NCBI GenBank assembly: GCA_005787665.1
Contig: SYAB01000049.1
Coordinates: 1 to 11,027 of the forward strand
DNA length: 11,027 nucleotides
Origin: Actinomycetota bacterium
Lineage (GTDB): Bacteria; Actinomycetota; Actinomycetes; Mycobacteriales; Mycobacteriaceae
Direction: 5' to 3'
The position numbers and the translations under genes are program-made. The notes under the pieces are model-generated. The model made no database searches and was not told the origin of the DNA. It was given only the letters and a program-made list of their open reading frames with translations. Shown in pieces: positions 6,857 to 11,027 of the stretch. The first letter of the stretch is position 1. Every line of letters starts with the position of its first letter.

Positions 6857-7648
6857 CTAGAGGTCGGGGATGGGCAGGTCGAGGTTGGGCACGATCAGTC
6901 CGCCGTCGACTTCGAGCATCTTCCCGGTGAGGAAGCTGCCGGCGGGGGAGGCGAGATAGACCGCTGCAGCGGCGATGTCGAGCGGATCGCCGAGGCGGCG
7001 CAGCGGAGTTGCTTTCTCCATCGGATCGCGCAGCGCGTCGTTGGAAGCGACGATCTCCAGGGCGGAGGTCAGGATGGATCCCGGTGCGATCGCGTTGACC
7101 CGGATCCGCGGGCACAGGTCCAGCGCCGTGAGGCGGGTGTAGTGCGCCAGGGCGGCTTTGGCGGTGCTGTAGGCGGCGAAGCCGCGACCGGCCAGCCGGC
7201 CCATGGTGGAGCTGATGTTGATGATGTTCCCGCCGCCCGAGTGCTCGAGCATGAGGGGGACGGCGGCGACCGTCAGGGCGTGGGCGGTGAGCACGTTGAA
7301 GGTGAAGGCGTCTCGCATGTCCTTGACACTGGTGGTCAGCAGGGTGTTCGGCATCGATCCGCCGACGTTGTTGACGACGATGTCGAGCCTGCCGAACGCC
7401 TCCACCGCGCGGGCGGCCAGATCGGCCGTCGCCTCGGGCTGGGCGAGATCGGCGACCACGACGTGTGCTCGTCGGCCCACCGCCTCGATCTGGGCGGCCA
7501 CCGCCTCCAGTTCGGACTGCGTTCGGGAGGACACCAGCACATCGGCGCCGACCTCGGCGAAGGCGATGGCGATGGCGGCACCGAGCCCGCGGCCCGCCCC
7601 GGTGACTACGGCTACTTGTCCGTCAAGGCGGAATTTATCCAGAATCAC
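6857..7648 (-). CDS. Short-chain dehydrogenase/reductase (Rv0927c-like)
   Basis: This is a classical SDR of 263 residues. The cofactor motif TGAGRGLG is at 16-23, NNVG at 93-96 and N118 in the fourth helix. The catalytic set is Ser147, Tyr160 and Lys164 (YxxxK), and the C-terminal segment PxxRxGdPxDIA...[12 protein letters not shown] is intact, so an active NAD(P)-dependent alcohol/ketone oxidoreductase is expected. I chose GTG at 7648 (protein starts [10 protein letters not shown]) because a GAGGGAG site lies five bases upstream. The length also matches what I recall for Rv0927c. The longer ATG at 7693 would read through the ku stop region and the operator and is rejected. The substrate is unknown. 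A KstR-type palindrome just upstream hints at sterol or lipid metabolism. Confidence 0.93.
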   Translation of the reverse strand: MILDKFRLDGQVAVVTGAGRGLGAAIAIAFAEVGADVLVSSRTQSELEAVAAQIEAVGRRAHVVVADLAQPEATADLAARAVEAFGRLDIVVNNVGGSMPNTLLTTSVKDMRDAFTFNVLTAHALTVAAVPLMLEHSGGGNIINISSTMGRLAGRGFAAYSTAKAALAHYTRLTALDLCPRIRVNAIAPGSILTSALEIVASNDALRDPMEKATPLRRLGDPLDIAAAAVYLASPAGSFLTGKMLEVDGGLIVPNLDLPIPDL

Positions 7649-7669
7649 GCGCTCTCCCTCGTCGGCACC

Positions 7670-7675
7670 ACCGTA
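7670..7675 (-). promoter_or_regulatory. Candidate -10 box for the SDR-reductase genes
   Basis: TACGGT fits TANNNT and would give a transcript start around 7662-7664. That leaves a short leader holding the GAGGGAG ribosome site before GTG 7648. The 14-bp palindrome at 7686-7699 would then sit over the -35 region, a usual place for a repressor. The pattern is short and could occur by chance. Confidence 0.3.
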
Positions 7676-7685
7676 ACAAGGGACC

Positions 7686-7699
7686 TGTAACACGTTCTA
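7686..7699. promoter_or_regulatory. KstR-like operator palindrome between ku and SDR gene
   Basis: The site TAGAACGTGTTACA (minus strand) fits every fixed position of the KstR consensus TnnAACnnGTTnnA. KstR is the TetR-family repressor of mycobacterial cholesterol and lipid genes. The outer bases are not perfectly symmetric. It lies 37 bp upstream of the SDR start and covers the ku stop codon. Related TetR repressors bind similar sites, so the exact regulator is uncertain. Confidence 0.5.
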
Positions 7700-8611
7700 C
7701 TTTTTGGCTGGGACCTTCTTGGCTGGCGCCTTTTTGGCAACTGCCTTCTTGGCCGGTGCCTTCTGTGCGGGGGCTGTCGCGTTCGCTTCCGGTGCGGCGG
7801 ATTCCTTGGCCGCGGCCTCCTCGCGGCGGCGCCGGACGCTGGCCTCGAGTTTGGCCAGCAGATCCGAGACGTCGTCGGTCTCGTCGAGTGCGGCCGGCGC
7901 CTCGGCGGCGGTGAACGCCTGCCCGCCGGCGAGTTTGGCTGCGACGAGTTCGTGCAACTGCTGCTGATAGGTGTCGGTGTATTGCTCGGGGTGGAAATCC
8001 CCGGCCATCGACTCGACCACCTGGCCGGCCATCGTCAACTCGGGTGCCCGCACCTCAACCGTCCCGTCGAGGCTCGGGAAGTCCGGATCGCGGATCTCGT
8101 CAGGCCACAGCAACGTGTGCACCACCATGACGTTGCGGCCGGAGAAGGCCTTGACCCGCAGGGCGGCCAGTCTGGTCTTGTTGCGCAGGGCGAAGTGGAC
8201 GATCGCGACGCGATCAGTCTCACTCAGCGCTTTGGCAAGCAGCACATAGGATTTCGGCGACTTGCCGTCCGGCTCGAGATAGTAGCTGCGGTCGTACATC
8301 AGCGGATCGATGTCACCGGCCGGGACGAACTCGAGTACCTCGATCTCGTGGCTTCGTTCCTCGGGCAGGGTGGCGATGTCCTCGTCGGTGATCACCACGG
8401 TCTGACCGCTCTCGGATTCGTAGGCCTTGGCGATGTCGCGGTATTCGACCACCTCACCGCAGACGTCGCACACGCGTTGGTACTTGATGCGACCGTTGTC
8501 CTTGGCGTGTACCTGATGGAACTTCAGGTCGTGGTCCTCGGTGGCGCTATACACCTTGACCGGGACGTTCACCAGACCGAAGGCGACCGAGCCTTTCCAG
8601 ATGGACCGCAT
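7697..8611 (-). CDS. ku: Bacterial Ku, NHEJ end-binding protein
   Basis: This encodes a 304-residue Ku that would form a homodimeric ring on DNA double-strand break ends and recruit LigD. The N-terminus MRSIWKGSVAFGLVNVPVKVY and the segments FHQVH, YYLEPDG, KSYVLLAKAL, HTLLWPDEIR and ELTMAGQVVESM are standard bacterial Ku core. A CDVC pair sits at 48-51. The C-terminal region (LLAKLEASVRRRREE) leads into a 25-residue Lys/Ala/Pro tail with PAKK repeats (280-304). Such lysine-rich tails occur in M. smegmatis Ku but are missing from the shorter M. tuberculosis Ku. In M. smegmatis they are reported to add DNA binding without a need for free ends. ATG 8611 lies 12 bp after the stop of a secreted repeat protein and has a weak ribosome site. 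ligD lies beyond that gene in the opposite direction. Confidence 0.97.
   Translation of the reverse strand: MRSIWKGSVAFGLVNVPVKVYSATEDHDLKFHQVHAKDNGRIKYQRVCDVCGEVVEYRDIAKAYESESGQTVVITDEDIATLPEERSHEIEVLEFVPAGDIDPLMYDRSYYLEPDGKSPKSYVLLAKALSETDRVAIVHFALRNKTRLAALRVKAFSGRNVMVVHTLLWPDEIRDPDFPSLDGTVEVRAPELTMAGQVVESMAGDFHPEQYTDTYQQQLHELVAAKLAGGQAFTAAEAPAALDETDDVSDLLAKLEASVRRRREEAAAKESAAPEANATAPAQKAPAKKAVAKKAPAKKVPAKK
7700..7774 (-). repeat. Lysine-rich PAKK repeat tail of Ku
   Basis: The last 25 codons of ku encode imperfect (A/P/V)-(P/V)-A-K-K units. The DNA is a set of imperfect short repeats of the type CTTCTTGGC (plus strand). Such stretches are prone to slippage, so tail length may differ between strains. 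Confidence 0.75.
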
Positions 8612-8623
8612 CGGACCGGTCGC

Positions 8624-8956
8624 TCAGCCTGCTGGGAACGTTTGGGGGGTCAGTCCGAGGGGCAGGACTGTGGGCACGTTGCGCGGGGTCAGTCCCAACG
8701 GGAGGACCACCGGAAGGTTGGTCGGGGTCAGTCCCGGCGGGAGGTTCGGGTTCGCTCCGGGGAACAGGGCGAACAACGGGTTCTGCGGTCCCGGACGTCC
8801 GGCGGGTGATCGGGCGATGCACTGGCCCGCCAGCGGCACCTGGTCGCTGGTGCAGTCCGGCGGCGGGACCGCGGGGACTGCCGAGGCAGTGGGCACGGCG
8901 ACCAGCGACCCTGCCAGCGACACTGCCAACAGAACCGTTGCCGGCAACCGAATCAC
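8624..8956 (-). CDS. Secreted Pro/Leu-rich repeat protein between ku and ligD
   Basis: This is a 110-residue protein with a Sec signal peptide (hydrophobic core about 5-21, likely cleavage after ASA at 26). A segment with two cysteines ten residues apart (PPPDCTSDQ...GQC) follows. The C-terminal half is built of Asn/Pro/Leu-rich sequence ending in 2.7 copies of a 13-residue repeat (LTPxNxPxVLPLG). The start is GTG 8956, preceded by GGTGG-type sequence and a possible -10. Its stop is 12 bp from the ku start, so the two are probably co-transcribed. The family and role are not known to me. Export signal and repeat suggest a cell-wall or secreted protein, which makes its place beside a DNA-repair gene odd. 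I am confident that it is a real gene from the signal peptide, codon pattern and spacing, but not of any function. Confidence 0.75.
   Translation of the reverse strand: MIRLPATVLLAVSLAGSLVAVPTASAVPAVPPPDCTSDQVPLAGQCIARSPAGRPGPQNPLFALFPGANPNLPPGLTPTNLPVVLPLGLTPRNVPTVLPLGLTPQTFPAG
8627..8731 (-). repeat. 39-bp in-frame tandem repeat (2.7 copies)
   Basis: The GGGGTCAGTCC core (plus strand) recurs with an exact 39-bp period, its T falling at 8650, 8689 and 8728. It encodes LTPTNLPVVLPLG, LTPRNVPTVLPLG and the truncated LTPQTFPAG at the C-terminus of the secreted protein. The copies have diverged at the nucleotide level while the Leu/Pro pattern is kept, which suggests selection on the protein. 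Confidence 0.9.
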
Positions 8957-8991
8957 GTTTCCACCGTATCAGCGGGTAATACGTTGGTGGG
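8957..8991. promoter_or_regulatory. 35-bp divergent promoter region, secreted repeat gene/ku versus ligD
   Basis: Two GTG starts face away from each other across 35 bp. Towards ligD, TAATAC (8977-8982) or the overlapping TACGTT (8980-8985, six bases before GTG 8992) could be a -10. There is no Shine-Dalgarno, so ligD may be leaderless. Towards the secreted gene, TACGGT (8968-8963) is six bases before GTG 8956, again consistent with a near-leaderless start. The -35 elements would overlap the opposite gene. Shared control of both NHEJ genes from this short region is likely but is inferred. Confidence 0.4.
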
Positions 8992-11027
8992 GTGAACGAC
9001 GTGTGGCCGCCCGGTGCGACGACCGGACCACTCATTGCGCTCACCAACCCGGACAAGGTGCTCTACCCGGCCAGTGGCACCACCAAGGCCGAGGTGTTCC
9101 GCTACTACACCACCATCGCCGATGCGATGCTCCCGCACATCACGGGGCGGCCCGCCACCCGCAAGCGGTGGCCTAACGGTGTCGACGCGCCGTCGTTCTT
9201 CGAGAAGGAACTCGCCAAATCCGCTCCGGCGTGGTTGAGCCGCGGAGTTCTGAGGCACAAGTCGGGGGATACCGTCTACCCGATCATCGACAGCAGCCTC
9301 GGGCTGGCCTGGATCGCGCAGCAGGCGGCGCTGGAAGTCCATGTCCCGCAATGGCGCTTCGGGCCGGATGGCGCCCCGGGTTCGGCGAACCGCCTGGTGT
9401 TCGACCTCGACCCGGGCGAGGGGGTCGGCATGGCGCAGATGGGCGAGGTGGCCCATGCCGTGCGCGAGTTGATGGACGACATCGGGCTGACGGTGTTTCC
9501 GCTCACCAGTGGCAGCAAGGGATTGCACCTCTACGCGCCCCTCGCCGCGCTGAGCAGCAGTGGCGCCGCGGTGCTGGCCCGCCGGGTTGCCCAGCAGCTT
9601 GAGCAAACGATGCCCGATCGGGTCACCGCGACGATGGCACGCAGTGTGCGGGCGGGAAAGGTGTTCCTGGACTGGAGCCAGAACAACGCCGCCAAGACCA
9701 CCATCGCGCCGTACTCGCTTCGGGGCCGGCCGACTCCGACCGTCGCCGCGCCACGAACCTGGGACGAGATCGGCGACCCAGACCTTCGCCAGTTGCGCTA
9801 CGACGAGGTCCTGACCCGCTTCGCCGAGCACGGTGACCTGCTGGCTGGACTCGACGACACGCCGCGTCCCGATCGATTGACCGCATACCGCGGGAAGCGA
9901 ACTGCCGCAAAGACTCCGGAGCCCGTACCCGTCTCCCCGCCCCGAGGCGGAACCGGCAATCGCTTCGTGATCCAGGAGCACCGGGCCCGTCGGCTGCACT
10001 ATGACTTCCGGCTCGAGCGCGACGGTGTGCTGGTGTCGTGGGCGGTGCCCAAGAACCTCCCGGACACCCCGGCGGTCAACCACCTCGCCGTGCACACCGA
10101 GGACCACCCGATCGAGTACGCCACCTTCGAGGGCACCATCCCCAAGGGCGAGTATGGGGCCGGCACGGTCACCCTCTGGGACACCGGCACCTACGAGACG
10201 CAGAAGTTCACCGACCGGGAGGTCATCGTCGACCTGAACGGGCGGCGGATCAGCGGGCGTTACGCGCTGATCCGGACCGATGGCGACCAGTGGCTGGCGC
10301 ACCGGATGAAGGACCAGCCGCGCGTTCGCCTGCCGGACTTCGTTCCGATGCTGGCGACACCGGGTTCGGTCGAGAAGCTGACCGCTGCCCGGTGGGCGTT
10401 CGAAGGCAAGTATGACGGCTATCGCATGCTGGTCGAGGTCGACCACGGCGAGCTGCGATTGCAGTCCCGAAATGGCCGCGACGTCACTGCTGAGTACCCG
10501 CAGCTGAAGCCTCTCGCCGTGGCGCTGGCCGACCACCATGTCATTCTCGACGGCGAGTTGGTGGCACTGGACTCTCGTGGGACGCCGAGTTTCCGGGAGA
10601 TCCAGAACAGTGCGCGGGCAACCCGAATCGAGTTCTGGGCCTTCGACATTCTGCATCTCGATGGCCGGTCGCTTTTGCGGGCGACCTACCGGGACCGGCG
10701 GCGGGTGCTGGAGACCCTCGGTGCCGGAACCGGGCTCGTCGTACCGCCCTTGATCGACGGTGACGGGCCCGAAGCGCTGGCGTTCACCCGCCGGCGTTCA
10801 TGGGAGGGTGTGGTCGCCAAGAAGTGGGACTCCACCTATCAGCCGGGCCGGCGATCCTCGGCGTGGGTCAAGGACAAGAACTGGAACACCCAGGAGGCCG
10901 TGATCGGCGGCTGGCGCACGGGCGAGGGCGGCCGGTCCAGCGGCATCGGTGCGCTGCTGCTCGGCATTCCCGATCGGGGCGGCTTGCGGTTCATCGGCCG
11001 GGTCGGAACGGGTTTCACCGAGAAGGA
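8992..11027 (+). CDS. ligD: Multifunctional NHEJ ligase LigD, Pol-PE-Lig order (partial 3')
   Basis: This encodes an ATP-dependent DNA ligase/polymerase/phosphoesterase for end joining with Ku. The first 678 residues are in the window; the M. tuberculosis protein has about 759, so roughly the last 80 (end of the OB fold) are missing. The polymerase (primase-type) domain is at about 10-290, with metal Asp138 and Asp140 in FDLDPGEG and Asp227 in FLDWSQN. The phosphoesterase domain is at about 322-430 with His330, His336, Asp338, Arg340 (EHRARRLHYDFRLE) and His372. The ligase domain starts at about 455, with nucleotidyl Lys473 in EGKYDGYR, motif III FWAFDIL (548-554), motif IV WEGVVAKK (604-611) and motif V WVKDKNW (625-631). 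All key residues are intact. GTG at 8992 is the first start in frame after the divergent promoter. The domain order is the mycobacterial one, unlike Pseudomonas (PE-Lig-Pol). Confidence 0.97.
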   Translation, partial: MNDVWPPGATTGPLIALTNPDKVLYPASGTTKAEVFRYYTTIADAMLPHITGRPATRKRWPNGVDAPSFFEKELAKSAPAWLSRGVLRHKSGDTVYPIIDSSLGLAWIAQQAALEVHVPQWRFGPDGAPGSANRLVFDLDPGEGVGMAQMGEVAHAVRELMDDIGLTVFPLTSGSKGLHLYAPLAALSSSGAAVLARRVAQQLEQTMPDRVTATMARSVRAGKVFLDWSQNNAAKTTIAPYSLRGRPTPTVAAPRTWDEIGDPDLRQLRYDEVLTRFAEHGDLLAGLDDTPRPDRLTAYRGKRTAAKTPEPVPVSPPRGGTGNRFVIQEHRARRLHYDFRLERDGVLVSWAVPKNLPDTPAVNHLAVHTEDHPIEYATFEGTIPKGEYGAGTVTLWDTGTYETQKFTDREVIVDLNGRRISGRYALIRTDGDQWLAHRMKDQPRVRLPDFVPMLATPGSVEKLTAARWAFEGKYDGYRMLVEVDHGELRLQSRNGRDVTAEYPQLKPLAVALADHHVILDGELVALDSRGTPSFREIQNSARATRIEFWAFDILHLDGRSLLRATYRDRRRVLETLGAGTGLVVPPLIDGDGPEALAFTRRRSWEGVVAKKWDSTYQPGRRSSAWVKDKNWNTQEAVIGGWRTGEGGRSSGIGALLLGIPDRGGLRFIGRVGTGFTEK

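Noticed and set aside
8627..8731. Tandem repeat as a CRISPR-like array
   Set aside because: The 39-bp period is in frame with the secreted gene, has no spacers, and encodes a conserved Leu/Pro pattern.
8953..10656. Long open frame (567 codons) on the minus strand opposite ligD
   Set aside because: It is the mirror of the high-GC third-position bias of ligD; the protein is rich in Arg/Gly/Val/His with no recognisable domain, while the plus strand has every LigD catalytic motif.

Overview
The window reads as the chromosome of a high-GC actinobacterium, almost certainly a mycobacterium and probably an environmental, fast-growing (Mycolicibacterium-type) species. The evidence is the divergent ku/ligD end-joining locus, a SigK/RskA pair, an F420-type (LLM) oxidoreductase, and products that closely resemble what I recall of M. 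tuberculosis Rv0445c, Rv0444c, Rv0448c, Rv0924c, Rv0926c, Rv0927c, Rv0937c and Rv0938. No insertion sequence, phage gene, CRISPR array or origin is visible. Coding density is very high and no gap exceeds 100 bases.

Layout. Everything except the last gene is on the minus strand, so it is read from right to left. (1) 1-1061: partial gene for a polytopic membrane protein with an N-terminal zinc ribbon. (2) 1116-1188: tRNA-Arg(CCT). (3) 4205-1222: a tight four-gene unit, DUF1365 - sigK - rskA - LLM oxidoreductase, headed by a near-perfect SigK promoter (4239-4213) placed so that the transcript would be almost leaderless. (4) 8956-4282: six genes in one direction, a secreted repeat protein - ku - SDR - DapB-like NAD(P) reductase - small secreted protein - mntH. 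All gaps are short, and the secreted protein overlaps mntH by four bases. A 14-bp palindrome fitting the KstR operator consensus lies over the ku stop codon in front of the SDR gene. (5) 8992-11027: ligD on the plus strand, running off the window, diverging from the secreted repeat gene across only 35 bp.

How the genes work together. Ku binds double-strand break ends and recruits LigD, whose polymerase, phosphoesterase and ligase modules process and seal them. SigK drives its own operon and is held by the membrane anti-sigma factor RskA. MntH imports Mn2+ (or Fe2+). The SDR/reductase pair is an uncharacterised redox unit with a possible KstR-type (sterol or lipid) control site.

The most interesting aspects are architectural. 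The sigK locus looks reduced and spliced next to mntH. The pst/pknD phosphate cluster that separates Rv0927c from ku in M. tuberculosis is absent. Two small secreted proteins with a similar mature N-terminus (PP-acid-Cys-Thr then a second Cys) are inserted in the NHEJ/mntH unit. Comparisons with M. tuberculosis are from memory and were not computed.
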